Shown piece by piece: positions 1 to 13,400 of a stretch of 64,000 nt of DNA. The first letter of the stretch is position 1. Every line of letters starts with the position of its first letter. Position numbers and translations under genes: made by a program. Source of the DNA: Corella eumyota (Eukaryota; Chordata; Ascidiacea; Phlebobranchia; Corellidae); NCBI GenBank assembly GCA_963082875.1, contig OY720101.1, positions 7,626,001 to 7,690,000 of the forward strand. Reading direction: 5' to 3'. Under the pieces are notes generated by a model. It made no database searches. It was not told the origin of the DNA and worked only from the letters and a program-made list of their open reading frames with translations.

Positions 1-465
1 AGTATTTAGTTGTTAATGTACAGTATTATAGGGCATATGGTCACCAAACTAAACTTTAAATAGATTAATATTAACTACGATAAAGCTGCTATTAATTTAC
101 AAAGAAGTGTATACGACCAAAATGATTTAAAAAATGCGATAATAACTAGATGGCGATGAAAATTATTTTAAATTCTGATTTTAAACTACAAAACACTTAA
201 CCAGTTGTAGAGCTTTACCGGCTGACCGGTAGCGGTAGGCGTGTAGTAGTCAAAACACTTGTTACACTCATAAGGTCGTGTTTTTTTTTCAATAGACAGA
301 CAACAGACAGACAGATAGGGTAAATAGATAATATGATTTGATCCCAACCAAAACCTAATTTTGAATTTGTCTTTTAATTTAGGATTTACTATTGTAGATA
401 AAACTTTATATATACACTTGTTGCTGATGTTATTTATAGGTGATATATATTTATAAGCAATAGTA
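1..465. other. 5' flank of IAH1, no gene seen
   Basis: Non-coding AT-rich sequence upstream of the esterase gene. It holds a short SINE head fragment (229-283, listed separately), followed by a small CAGA-rich stretch near 293-318. A 114-codon open frame on the minus strand (186-530) runs through the SINE fragment and into IAH1 exon 1, and resembles nothing. The sequence TTTATAG just before the IAH1 start codon could serve as a 3' splice or trans-splice acceptor, but this cannot be decided here. Confidence 0.5.
229..283 (+). repeat. SINE head fragment
   Basis: About 55 bp resembling the first part of the tRNA-derived SINE found elsewhere in the window (GTGTAGTAGTCAAAACACTT here against GTGTAGTGGTGAGAACACTT in the best copy). 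Only the region from the A box to just before the B box can be seen, so it is a truncated, decayed copy. Confidence 0.45.
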
Positions 466-1961
466 ATGGATTTATGGCCCAAAATTATTCTGTTTGGAGA
501 TTCAATAACGCAGTATTCATTTAATCCCAATGGCTGGGGAGCATCTATTAATGATTTTTGTCAAAGAAAATGTGATATATTTAACCGTGGTTATTCAGGT
601 TATACAACTAAAAACATGGTTGAATATTTACCAAGCATTTTAAATGATCAATTAATAAAGGTAAAAATCAATAGTAAATAAACATGGACTAAATATATCA
701 TTTTTAGAAATTTTTGTTTAGAACGTTGTTGCAGTAACAATCTTTTTCGGAGCTAATGATTCGGTTTTACCGGAGTTTAAAAGCAAACAACATGTTCCTT
801 TGGATATGTATGAAGCAAATCTTATTCACATTGTCAACTTTTTTAAAAAGCAAGGAATAAAATCAGACCAAATAATATTAATCACACCACCTCCAATTGA
901 TGAAGAAGTAAATAACAGTAACTTTGTAAAATAAAATTTTTTAACAAACAAATACTGTCATAGGAAATTTTTTTATAGGCATACGTGAAAGCAAATATTA
1001 TCAAAGGGTATGGAGATAAAAAAGACAGAAAAAATTATAACACCATCAAATATGCAAAAGTGTGTTGTAAGGTAACTTATCTTTTTCTGTGTATTTCTAA
1101 GATGATCTTAAAATAATATAGGTTATGCAACGTAAATTTTTACTAGTGTTATTGTATATTGGTAAGAACATTTGTTTTTACAACATGAGCTCATTGGTTT
1201 GATTTTCACTGCTGACATTTTGCAGCGTCTTTTAGAAAGGTGTTACGAAAAAAAAATTAAATGGGGAATTATCTGGTAATATTCAAAAACTGTTGAAGGC
1301 AACTCAAACCTAAGTCCAAGTAACTAATGTTAAGGCTGCGAAACTAACCCTTTTGCTTTATGAATATAGAAATCAAAAAAAGTATAGAACTTAGTCACCG
1401 GCAGCGTGGTGTAGTGGTGAGAACACTTGCTACACCACAATGGGGTCTTGGGTTCAATCCCCACTGCTCTTATGCTGTAGCGCCCTTGAGTAAGGGGCTA
1501 TAATCGGTATTAACCCCTGCTGAGCCGCACTTAATCAGCAGTATAATTACTGGGCAATTGTAATCTCTATAATATCCCAAACTGCTAAAGGCAATTCGAG
1601 ACTGGGTCGGAGTAACTTATGTTACTCTATGTTTAAGGCGCGCATTCACCTTCCCACATCGAGGATAAAGATATTTATATGCAAAAAATAAAATAATATT
1701 TATTAACTACATTGCAATTTTTTTACCTTTACTGCTAACAATATACAAATACTGTTATAACAGGTTGCTGAACAGGAAAATTGTAGACATGTTGATTTAT
1801 TTCAAGGTTTGGTTGACAAAGATTTGTCCTTGTATTTATGCGATGGATTGCACTTATCTGAAGGGGGGAATATTTTTCTAGCGAGCTGTTTAAAACCTCA
1901 TATTCTCCAATTAACAGCTGATCTACCAATGTTTTTACCGTTGTGGGCAGATTTAGAATAA
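466..1961 (+). CDS. IAH1: Isoamyl acetate-hydrolysing esterase 1 homologue (GDSL/SGNH lipase family)
   Basis: Four exons join in frame: 466-660, 722-925, 979-1071 and 1764-1961, giving 229 residues (the human protein is about 248). All borders are GT-AG. SGNH-family marks are visible: block I GDSIT with nucleophile Ser13, block III GANDS (Gly75, Asn77), and block V DGLHLSEGG with the Asp191/His194 pair that completes the catalytic triad. Family knowledge places it as a soluble hydrolase of short acyl esters; its animal substrate is not well defined. The start is the first ATG in frame with the GDSL block and lies 12 codons before the catalytic Ser. Intron 3 (1072-1763) has swallowed two SINE copies, which explains its length. 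AATAAA at 1957-1962 overlaps the stop codon, so a very short 3' UTR is possible. The gene looks intact. Confidence 0.9.
1158..1341 (+). repeat. Decayed tRNA-derived SINE copy
   Basis: Lies in IAH1 intron 3. It keeps GGTAAGAACATTTG and a B-box-like GGTTTGATTTTCACTGCT, and the SINE body motif GTTGAAGGCAACTCAAACC. The 5' head is missing and the sequence is well diverged from the intact copy about 60 bp downstream. Confidence 0.55.
1398..1680 (+). repeat. tRNA-derived SINE, near full length (reference copy)
   Basis: Best-preserved copy of the family, in IAH1 intron 3. The head GGCAGCGTGGTGTAGTGGTG resembles a Pol III A box, and GGGTTCAATCCCCACT matches a B box. The body carries TGCTGAGCCGCACTTAATCAGCAG, followed by CTGCTAAAGGCAATTCGAG. 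The tail is TTCCCACATCGAGGATAAAG followed by an AT-rich end. The build (tRNA-like head plus unrelated body) fits the composite SINE described from Ciona (Cics-1 type), from memory. It can be used as a query for the other copies. Confidence 0.8.
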
Positions 1962-1962
1962 A
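1957..1962 (+). terminator. Poly(A) signal overlapping the IAH1 stop codon
   Basis: AATAAA spans the TAA stop (codons GAA TAA A). If used, the 3' UTR would be only about 15-25 nt. No other clear AATAAA follows within the next 150 bp, but variant signals cannot be excluded. Confidence 0.3.
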
Positions 1963-2121
1963 TTTTTTAAAAAAATTTATTTTTAGTTAGTTATTGTATT
2001 GTGAAAATTATGTTTTTCTATAGTTACTGTTTTTAATTTTTAATTTTTTTGTGTATTGGTAAATTTTGCAATTAGGTTTGAAGCACTAAATATGTTGAGA
2101 TATGTAATCTCTTTTTTATAT

Positions 2122-2366
2122 TTATTTATCCTCAATGTGGAAAGGTAGACTTAACAACTCAAACATAGAGTAACATCGGTTACCCCACAAAGTCTTAAAT
2201 TCCCTTTGCGGTCCTGAATAATATAGATTAAAATTGTCGATAATTAGTCTGCTGACTAGGTGTTGGTCAGCACAAGCTCATACTGTTTATAGCGCTTTAC
2301 TTAAGGGCGCTTTTGCATAAGAGCAGTGAGAATCAAACATATGACCGTAGTTGTAATTTGCTGGTG
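2122..2366 (-). repeat. Decayed tRNA-derived SINE copy
   Basis: Minus-oriented copy 160 bp downstream of IAH1. It begins with the complement of the SINE tail (TTTATCCTCAATGTGGAAAGG) and passes through the body (TAGTCTGCTGACTAGGTGTTGG). It ends near the B-box complement (AGCAGTGAGAATCAAACAT). The A-box end is eroded. Confidence 0.65.
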
Positions 2367-5300
2367 AAACTTTTTTGCTTCCTGTTGCTTTACAGGAATT
2401 TTCTGTGAAAATTTTAATTACAGTTTTATTATTTTAAATTTTATCGCAATATCTCTTAAAAACAACCAATATTGTAGTAATATTTTTAACCTTGCAGGTT
2501 TGATAACATACTTACCTATTTGAAACATTCAATTTGTCACCATAGTTAACACAATTACTTGTTTTTAAAGGACTTTTGCAATAATGTAATGGCATACTAA
2601 TTTGTGAAGTTTCATAATAGAAATTTACTATACAGAAATATACTGGGTTGCAGATTAGACTGTTTTCGTTTATCACAACACTGGATATAGGAATTTTTTA
2701 AAGAAAGATTATAATTTAAATTTGAGATACAGGCTTATCATAAAGTTAATCCAACAAAAATCTTAGTTTTTTTACGACACGTGCACATTTCAGTGTTATA
2801 ACGGGGGATTCCCCATTTCTTTATTGTTGAAAGTCGCGTAAACACATTTCGTCACATTACTTTTGTACCTAAAAATTATTGTGTGCTGCGGTCCTTAGGC
2901 GCGGCAAACCAGCTTTTATCAGGTCACGTTATTATTGCTTTGAATAATTCTCATACCAAAAATAAATGTGTAATCATTTGTCTTAATCTATTACCCAGCC
3001 TTTTTTAGGGCGTTGGATAACCGCACTACTTCTGAAATTACTTTGGGAATCGTTTAGGTCATTTCCAGCGATAAATATCAAATTATTGCTACATTAAAGG
3101 TTAACTAGGTTTTATTTCTTTCTGTGAAAAAAGGGCGTAACTCGGTAAAAATCGTGTTTTTTGTGTATTTTCTAATAAGCACTTTCTAAATTTAACAGTT
3201 TTGTAGGGAAACCCGCTTTAATTGACAGTTTTATTTTTCGTCAACAAAACCACTAGCGTTTTGGCGCCTTTGGCGACTCTTCAAAAGTCATGTCAGTCCA
3301 ATATCGCATTGGGCAAGGTGGTCACAATTTATTTTTAGTGCGTAGTAGACTATCAGGTCTCGCTACTGTGATTTAGTTGTGTTGATATAGCCGGTTGGTT
3401 TTATATACAATTTAAAGAGTAAAGTAAAAAGGGTTGATAAAGGCTTGAGTAAATTCTTAAGGGTTTTCATGATTTAGTAAAAAGTATTTATAATTTATTT
3501 TCTGAGTTTGCACCATCTGACCATAAAGTTACCTGGCATGGAAATTCCATTGCCTAGCACGGATAATTGTGTTTTAATATTTAAACAAATTGTCAATCTC
3601 TTAATACTTCTGGATAAAATTTAAAATCTTTTAATGCCTTTGAATATATAAAAATAGCTTTTGGTCTGATTTGTAAATGATTTAGGTAGTTTAGTTGACT
3701 TACAGACTCAGATGTAAAGCATTGAGTTGTCTATTCTGCTATTTATTTATCGAATTCATTGTCATATTGTAGTTCATGATCTTTTAAGAAATTTGGACCA
3801 AACTAAAAAGTAACAAAAAAATAGGTGTAAAATATTGCTATTATAAAATAATATTAAACTATCAATGGACAATTATATATATAGTAATTAAAAAATTAGG
3901 GTTATTGTTAATATGGTTATGGTAAAAAAACTGACTAAGTGGATCTAAAGAGTTAAAGTATATATATATATTTATATAAATGGTTAAGTTAATAAGTTTA
4001 TGTGAGTACTTTAAATTGGAAAGGATTTCTAATTTATTTTTTAATTACATATATAATATACAAATATCACTTTAAATTTATTTTTTGACAGTCCTATTTT
4101 TCCATTTTTAATGTAATTACTTATTTTATTTTGTTAACTAAAACATTTTTTTTTATTTTAGCTTTACATTTTTTTTGGTATGGTAATCTAGTTGTAATTG
4201 ACACTACTAACTACTAACAATACTGTTAGTTGCAGTGGCAGATAACCTATTTACTAAACACTTGTTCTAGTTTTTGAGTGTGCATGATTGGTCTAGGTAT
4301 TGATTTGCAACACATAAATGTTAATATAAGATTTAGTTTTTTTTAAGTTAGAGTAAAAGTATTTAAAAACAGCTTGTTGAATTATGAATTTTTTTATGCA
4401 GGGAATAGTTTTGTTTTTAGAAATATTTTGTTTCTGAGTAATTTCCTGTTGTTTGTTATTTATTAACAATGATTAGTAGACAATGACTTTAATGCTGTGC
4501 ATGCTCGAATGTCATAATGGCTTATGATTTAATATTATAAACAAATTTTTGTTGTATTTTTTTATGTAAACTGATGGTTGGGAGAAAATTTACAATTTAT
4601 TACTTGTATATATGTATACATTTTTTTAAAGTTTAGACATTGTCTATCGATAGGCTTACTTGAGATATAAAAAAAATTTATATTCAAGTGTATAATATAT
4701 ATTTCATATCTTTTGTATTTTAAACACAAACTGATAAATAATTCAATGCTATATATACCAACCAAAGTGTTATGTTTAAAAATCTACATGTGCTTTTTGT
4801 AACTTTACAAATCTGTTTCATATTTTACATAGACTAGTTTTCATGCTTCAATATATTTAAACATGTTGGCAATAATGTATTTAATGTTTTTGTTTTTTAT
4901 ATTATGACTACCTACATATGGCGATAACATAGTTTCGTTTGTGTTTAAAATTCTACTAATAATATTAAATGATGTAGAATTAGATGATTCATAATAAATG
5001 TGTTAAATATTGTTTCTATGATAGGTAACTTTAAAAAGCATGATATAAAAAATCAGGCCTATATATAAATTTATATAAAAAGTTAAAAATTTAATTTTTT
5101 TTAATTTCCAAAGTCTTAATAGCTTGAATAACCACAGCGTTGTATTTGCTTAGGAGGTGTAAAATTTTTGGTTAAGAAAGAAATTCTGATTTGGTATTTA
5201 CATAAAAAGTTATTTATCTAATAAAACTATATTGCGTTTACTAAAGAACTTTTAAACTTAAAAAGTGTAATTTTTTTTATTTACTTCTGCTGCTCTTGCT

Positions 5301-5734
5301 AAAGTTTAAATGATTGCGAAAATAAAGTTTATGGCGATGGCTAGGTAGTTGATTTACTTACTTAGTTGTTTGATTTATTTATTGCACATATGTGTGTTAA
5401 AATGTTTAGGCATGAGGATGTGAATAAGTGGTCGTAGAATAATAAATATAATTGGTATTTGTATAGAGGCCAATTAAGGTAATTACAGATTTTCTTGGAG
5501 TGTATAATTTTACTTGTTTACTTAGGTATCGAGCAAGTAAACATATTTAGTCTAAAGCCTGTGTTTTCTTTGTGTATGATTAGTATGTAAAAGAAAACAG
5601 ACTATACAAACAATATAGGACTTACTCCTGAATATAAAAAATCAGGTCTATGATTGTTTATTTCTTTAACCCATATTGAATTTTAAAGAGTATATATATA
5701 AATTTAATTTTTTAGTGTCAATCAGTTGGGTGTA

Positions 5735-5756
5735 TTTTTTTTTTTTTTTTTTTTTT
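5735..5756 (+). repeat. Poly(T) tract
   Basis: Uninterrupted run of 22 T in the intergenic region. It could be the relic of a reverse-oriented poly(A) tail, but no retroposed body is recognisable next to it. Confidence 0.8.
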
Positions 5757-7405
5757 AAATAACTCTGTTTACCATATTATTGTAATGTTTTCCAGACCAA
5801 ATGATTATTTTTAAAGATTTTTTTGCAGAATTTTTAGGCTGTATTTTTGACATATTAAAATTAATTATAAACAATTTTGGACATGTTTAATTTGTTTTTT
5901 CCGCTTTAAGATAAATAGTTCCTAAAAAATAACATATTATGGTTTTATTTAAAAATTCATGTAAATTCTGGTGTTTTGCCACAAAAAAAAACATGTTTTT
6001 TATTAAAAGAACAGTAATAGCCGATCTTTTTTTTAAATTATAAATATTACATTTTTTGATGTATATATTTATAGGTAAATTGTGCAGAAAGGTGTATTAG
6101 GTTAGTCTTACCAATTTAAGAAAAAAAAAATTATTGAATTGTTCATAAAATATCAATAATATTCATTTTTATTTAATGCAAAAAATAATAAGTTTGCCTT
6201 GGGCCTTTATTAATAACAGGTCATCACATAATTAAAGTTAAAGCTTTAAATTTATATTACAGAATATAATTATAGATACTTAAATACACATTTAAAACTT
6301 TCAATCATTTAGTTTGACTGTAGGCCAGTGTAGACTTTTTTGATGCTTTTGTTGAATTATATATTGTATTTTCAAAAAAATTATAAAAAAATTGTTTTAT
6401 TTTGGATTATTTTGCGTAACTGAATCATAACACGAAAAATTAAGTCGTGTTTTTTAATCCATTGTTGTTTGCAATCCCTTCTGAGTCATTAGTTATAGAC
6501 TCAACTTTTGAAATTTCCATATTTGCTTATGAAAAATTACACTTACTTGAAAGTTTCCGCTCATTTATAAAATATTAAAAGTGCTCATGTTAACGCGGAT
6601 ATACTTTAAAACGACAAACCGTTTTATACTGAGATCTAATCACTTTCTATTTACTCTAGCTACAAATCGTTTTAACTCTGTTCGTTTTAGGTATAGTCAG
6701 ATAGTGATCTATAATTTATGTGTAAAATACAGTTTAAGTTCTAAGGTTTAAAATCTATAAGCAGACAATTTTTTGTATCGTGATTTGCCAGCTAAATTTT
6801 TGGAGATGTATTTAATACACGAACACAATGTTTGTTGTATACATTTTTGACCGTATTAGATTTCGAAATGTTAGTAGTGTTAAAATAACGTTTATTTTTT
6901 CTACTTCCTTGTTTGGTGTTTTATTATTGCTGTGCTTTTATAAAACAGAAGCAACCCCGGCAGGTGGCTAGTAACTGTAATAGCTTACAAATTGATATAT
7001 AGCTCGATTGAAGTCATGTAGTTTCGTTTTAGCTGAGTGTTGTAAAAAAACACTAAAGTGGCCTAGCCGATCGTAAATTATCTAAAGCAAACATCTAAAT
7101 GTTACCGTAGGCCTTAGGCGTTAAAGAATGCACACAGCAATTCTATTTAAAACTTAACTGGTATTTTGTACTTACCGGCAGAAACAAAATTAGAAGAAAT
7201 CGTAAATAAGTTTTCGATAATCCCTTGCTTGGTTAATAACGATTATCTTTTTTCTTTCGACAGATTAAATAGTTACTGTTTTTTATGTTTAGGCTTAAGT
7301 AAGTAGCGAGTTTTTTGTAGTAGACCGTAGTTAAAATCAGCCTATTTTCCAACGATTTCGTTAAATTAGAAATATACAAGTTGATTTTAAAAGACAACAA
7401 CAAGA

Positions 7406-7451
7406 ATGTCTGCCGGGGTGAGTGAGAACGACACCAGAGCGGATTATGGAT
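7406..7451 (+). CDS. IQGAP: IQGAP distal first coding exon (1a)
   Basis: Encodes MSAGVSENDTRADYG and ends one base into a codon before GTAAGT. It joins in phase to exon 2 at 9707, giving DYG-C-IGKDD. Its acidic, short N-terminus resembles the start of vertebrate IQGAP1 (an MSA... start and a Tyr-Gly pair before the first domain). The upstream untranslated part is not bounded. Confidence 0.75.
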
Positions 7452-10400
7452 GTAAGTACTTTACATTTTTTTTAAAGCAAATTATGCCAACTCACATGTA
7501 ATTTACGGTCCTACCAAAACGTAGGGCCTTAAAAGGCACTGTGATACAATAACCATAAAAGTTACTAGAACAGTGGATATTAATTGTCTTAATTATCGAG
7601 ATAATAAATTATTGAATTATTTACAATGTTGAATAGGCCCACATTGTGAATACTGATTATCGATTTCGGGTCGAGGTGTAATTATTTAAAGTATTTATAG
7701 GGTTGGAATTTATATATTTTTAAGAAAGTCTGTTTTAGTTTTAAACTTATCTGGTACCAAATAAAGTTATAAACAAGATTGTTTTATTACTCTTGAGCCT
7801 CCTACCAAACCCATAAATATGACATCAGCTTAATGATTGGGTAACATTAAAATAATCGAAACTGGTTCGTGATATCGAAAGTTACGTCAAAAAAAGAAGT
7901 ATTAAGAAAGTATAAACCTTGTAAAAAATCTAAAAGCGAACACAATTTATGTGTAGCACTCAAATTCTTGTAATATAAATTCAAACAGTGTGTGTACATT
8001 CTTTTTTATCCATTTAAAAATAACAGGCTTGTTGTGTGTCTAAATTGTTGCGCAGTGGGACAGCGCGGCTTAGCTAATTTTTGGACCACATGCAGCGCCA
8101 TTGAGCATAGTCGTCATCCGTAATATTCACATTTACAACAAATCCAACTAAATTGGCGGGATTATGCATTCATGTACAACAACATTTTTTATGATGTAAT
8201 TTTCTAATTTTAAACTCTTATGTTTTTTTATTTTGTATTTTTTTGCATTAATGACAAAATAGCAATTCTAGCTACCCATAAACAATTATAAAACACAAAC
8301 AAAAAACACCAAGTTGGGTATTTAAAACAATCCTTAGTTGTAAGATTAATATAGATTATGATATGGTCACAAGCACTGTTTTGTAATTTAGTGCAACTCG
8401 TATAATTATTTTTATTTAATGGTCATCATTTTAAAAAAATTTTCAAAGATTGAAAAATTTAGTATTCTGGATTGGGCGTACGGAAAAAAGTGTCCAAAGC
8501 CAGGTGTAGTCGTTGTCATTTCTAAGGCGTGAACGTCGCTCATTTGACACACCAATAAACGAGGCTATTTCCCTTAATAAATATTATAGAAAAATTTGTT
8601 GATATTGAATGAAGTAAATACAAGCGCGTGCTGCAGTCCCTTATTCTTTAAAGAACGCAAAACCCGGAAACGTGCGCGCACACACAGCCCATCTCCGCTT
8701 GTATTGACGCATGCAATTTAATGCACCATACTCCTCTCGTGTATACTAATCGTTGTTATTAACCTGCCGCATAGAGTGTTTACGGAATAATTTGTAACAA
8801 AATTATTTGTTGTTGAACACTTTAATCGAATAATTTGTAGTTAATTTAGAGAGTCGTTCGGTCGCTCTACACCGATAACGATGTTTTAATGGAGTTGTAA
8901 AACCTATGATGTTTTGATTCACCGCGTATGTAAAATAACAGTAGATACAGTTTTTTAGCCTGTATATTGATTCTATATAAACTTTCGTTAGAAGTATAGA
9001 TCTAAATATTTTACGTATAAAAGCATTAAGGAACAATAACTTAAGCTTAAGAATTTAAATTGACGACTAATTTAGGGTTTTAATTGATAGTTTCAATTTT
9101 TAATTACGGTTCTCGCAGGCAAATTTTAATAATTAAAGCGATGCCTCTGTTTTTAAGTCATTTTTTTAACGATTGTAGTTTACAATATTCTTAAATAATT
9201 AAAAATTTGCTGATCTAAATAGACAGTTAACTTGATTTGCTTGATATATCAAGCCGTGTATGGTAGTAGGCTTAGTGTTAAAATGTCTATTTCACCGACA
9301 AAAAGGAGGTATAGTACCAGCAGTGTGGGAAGTACTGGTTCCTTGCACAGAAGGCAGTCATTCAGGGCTGTGGATTATGGTAGGTTAGCTAGGTTCGAAA
9401 TGGGTTAACAATGCCGACTTTAAATACAAATCCTAAATAACAAAAAACTGTTTCACCATAAAAGTTATACAGAACTTTTTATAAAATATCATTATTTTAT
9501 CATTTTAAAAAGTTGGTCTGATGATGTAACCAAAAATATATTAAGCTAGGCCAATTTTTAATTGTCTAGATGTTATTGAACTTATATATAGGAAATCCGA
9601 ATATAGCATAGCTCACTATAGGCTCATTTATGACATCTCCACCTTTAAAAAACTAGGAATTCTATACTTAAGTGAACTGAAGATAGTTTAACGTTGTGTT
9701 TTGTAGGTATTGGAAAAGATGACAGAATGACAGCGGACGAAATGGACAGCCTGCGCGATCAGGCAACCGCTTATGAGTATTTGTGTCACTTGGAAGAAGC
9801 AAAGCAGTAAGTAAATTGTCCATGCGCAAACCACCTGAACGTACTAAAAATATATATTAAAAAAAAACAGAATCAATACATTTTACTACAACAAACTTAC
9901 GTAATAGAATATTGTAATACCATTTTTAAAGCAAACATAATATACCGGCATTAAATGTAAAAATTAACGTTTTATTTTTGGTTTTGCGACTAGTAAAAAT
10001 GTAGGCCTTAAACCGTCACATCATTAACTATCCCGTATTATAATTCCGAAATAGAAACCAAGTATTAATATTTATGTATACTATATTTGGTATCAAACGC
10101 CCATTAAACTTTTGCGTGGCATTTTGATTTCCAGCTATTTGTATTTATAATTACTGCTCAAGCAACGTAAATTAGTTTTACAGTGCTATAAACAATATAA
10201 TATAAGCTTTCATATAATAAATATACCTATAGGCACATTTAAATTGCTATAGTAAAGTATTTAGAACACCGTTATTAAACTTTGGTCCTCTTATTTTGCT
10301 TTAAGCAAGGTCATATATTTTTTCACGATTAAAGTGGTTGTCATATAATTTGTTGATGCCGTGTAAAATATTAAGATGTAATTTTGTTAGGCTTTTTGTA

Positions 10401-13400
10401 TATACAACAGAGCACAAGGTAAGGGGTTTGATACCCACTGTTTACATGTCGTGGCGTCCTCGAGTAAAATTCCTAAAACGGTACAAACTTATGCATAGCC
10501 CAAAACCAATTAACAGTCTAATTATTTGGCAATATGCCCAGTAATATCCTAAATTGCCATAGCAACTGGGAACTGGGCCAGGGAAACAAATGTAACCTTA
10601 TGTTTGAAAACACCAAACACAATATTTTGTACATGAATTTATAAACAACATAGCTAATTTTTCTTTGCTTGGAATTATGTTTTATAGCACCCATGTAAAT
10701 CGATTATATTTGTGTGTGTAAGGGTATACCGGTTCAAGTTTTCAAGTTTTATAAATTTTAATTAAATGCTGTCGTGCCTGTAAAAATTACGTCATGTTGT
10801 CATATTAAAAAAGAGTCTTAAAAATATGTGTAAATCCCATAAAAAAATAAAATAAATTTCCAATTATCTTATGCCTAATGCTTTAACATAACAGTTAACA
10901 TTAATTTTAAACAACAAAAAAATAAGGTATTTGTTTTTTTTATATATAGATATTTTAATGCATTAGTACACTTGTACCAAAAATATATTAAACTGTTATT
11001 TATCTATATGTATAGTTATAAATCGTTTTGTCATTTAAATAATTCGCCAACAAATTGCATAAATAAATATACAATATAGTAAAGGAAGTCCCTTATTTTT
11101 TTCAAAAATAAATTAAAAAAAAAATTCAAGACCAATCAAAAATTTATTTTTGTATTGCGTACTATGAGCGTTATATTTTTAATGTCAGAATTTTGCTTCT
11201 TAATTATTTATTCAGAATACGAGGCGATAGTATTAAATCCCGCTTTTCGGATAGTTTTCGGTGTGTTCTTGCTATGTTTTTTAGGTTATTTTTCAAAATT
11301 TGTTAAATTGTATGTTCCTATGGGCTTGAAAATTTCACTGCTTCTAAGTAAAACCTAAACTAACCAGGCTAATGTCTGGTAAACATATTACAACGCTTTT
11401 ACATTTAGAAATTATGGTTTTTGAACTTTGTGATCGTGTTTAGCGGGCAAACTTTATACGTTTGACATTTAGTTAAAGTTCGTTTGGGGATAACGTGAAC
11501 GCCCATGTTGTTTGTTTAGTTTTAAACGGAAAAGGCAACATTTGTTACTTGTTATTTGTAATGGTTAGGACAAGATTTGTCTATAAGCAACATAAACTAT
11601 AAAAAAAAAGATTTTTATTCCAATTTTGTTTGTTTTTGTATTGTACACTTTTTTATTTAGTTGTTGTGTTATATAATATCATCATCGTTAGTTTATTAAG
11701 AATATTTACTGTTATTCTTTGAATACGCCAACGGTGGTTTATTAAACAAGCTTTGTTTTTATATAAATACTATTAGAATTTCTATATTACCATGACCAAA
11801 CAGCTTTTAAAAATACACGCGTAATTTTGGCCCTATTTTTCATAATGTATATTAACGTATTTGGCAAAGCACGAACTAGGCATTTTGAAATTCACGCGTA
11901 ACATTATGCTTTAACAAACAAAATTAACCTTTAGTTTTTTGATTTATTTGGCGATAAAAACGTCATAGCGTTAGAATTATCACACAGTGTCGATGATTAA
12001 GTTAAAATTAAGCAACGTCATTTCTGTTGAAATTTTTTTTGTTTATGGAAGTTACACATTATTGTTTTAGTACACAAAATTTCCTTTTTTGGTCTTATAG
12101 GTTAGGCTTTTTGTTAATTTAAATCATCTTTTATTTTAGCTTGTAAATATTTTATAACTTTAACAGCATATGTTTTAACATTTGTTTTAAGTCGTTTCTG
12201 TTTTTAAGATTTAAAATTACTTTTAAAATATTTTTTATTAAATTTTTTTACTTATCAGGTAATAATATTTAATCAACAAATTTCGTAATTAGGAAAAATA
12301 ATTAAAAAACTAAGTTTTTTTTCATCTTACATAAAACTTTAAGTATTACAAAACTAATGTACACAAAGATTTGAAACTTAAACATATCCTTTACATTCAT
12401 AAACACAAGGTTTAAATGTTTTACACGAATGTAAATATTAAAAAAAAATATTTTAACGCTTTCAAATTATTATTTATATCAGTTTTTTCAATATCAATTC
12501 TTTTTTGTACCTTTATAAGTTCTTTAGTTTATCTTATTAAATAAAAGGTTTAGTTGAAATTTAATATTTTTGCCGGTGTTTGTTTTAAAATAAAACAAAT
12601 AAAAATTTTTCACAAATTCTTAAAATTTTATAATTTGATTCAAATTAAGGTGGATGGAGTTTTGTTTACAAGAAGATCTTCCTCCGAGCGTTGAGCTTGA
12701 AGAGGGATTAAGGAATGGGGTCTTCCTCGGCAAGTTGGGTCATTATTTTGCTGCCGACGCCGTCCCACTCAGAAAAATTTACGACAAGGATATGAAAAAG
12801 TATGAACAAAGAGGGCTTCATTTTAAGCATACGGACAACATAAACCATTTCTTCAAGGCCATGAACCATGTTGGACTGCCTTCGGTAAGACATAATCATT
12901 TTTTTTTTTATCTTTATCCTCGATGTGGGAAAGTCGATTGCGCGACTTGAACCTAGAGTAACATCAGTTACTTCAACCCAGTCTTGAGTTGCCTTCAGCA
13001 GTTTGAGTTATTATAGATTATAAATGCCTAATAATTATACTGCTGATTAAGTGCTGGTTCAGCAGGAGTTCATACCGTTTATAGCGCCTTACTCAAGGGT
13101 GCTACAGCATGAGATCAGTGGGGATTGAACCCAAGTGTGGTGTAGCAAATGTTTTTACCACTACACCATGCTGCCGGCATAATATCTACTTTTTAAAAAC
13201 TATTGTAATATGGTGTGGTGATTAGAACAATTGGCTTTGCAACATAAAGTTAATTGTTTTTTTTTTATGTTGTCGCACTATTAAGTAAGGTGCTTTAAAT
13301 GATGTGAACTCCTGCTGAGCTTAAAACCAACAGGCAGATTAAGTTTGACGATATGTTTGTTAATATCCTAAAGGAAACCCAAGACTGTGTCAGGGTAACA

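Larger units (their letters stand above)
1963..7405. other. Intergenic region between IAH1 and IQGAP
   Basis: 5.4 kb, very AT-rich, with no convincing coding exon on either strand. It contains one decayed SINE (2122-2366) and a run of 22 T (5735-5756). A less AT-rich patch around 2780-3400 includes a symmetric GGGGATTCCCC at 2804-2814. The 67-codon minus frame at 4562-4765 has low-complexity composition and no recognisable motif. The last kilobase presumably includes the distal IQGAP promoter, but no TATA box or CpG-rich block stands out. Confidence 0.5.

Noticed and set aside
186-530. 114-codon minus-strand frame
   Set aside because: It crosses a SINE fragment and the antisense of IAH1 exon 1, and has no recognisable motif.
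8803-9036. 77-codon minus-strand frame in IQGAP intron 1
   Set aside because: No family resemblance; overlaps the putative promoter region of exon 1b and shows no splice logic.
11155-11358. 67-codon hydrophobic frame in IQGAP intron 2
   Set aside because: AT-rich sequence readily gives Phe/Leu/Ile-rich frames. No homology, and not needed for the IQGAP frame.
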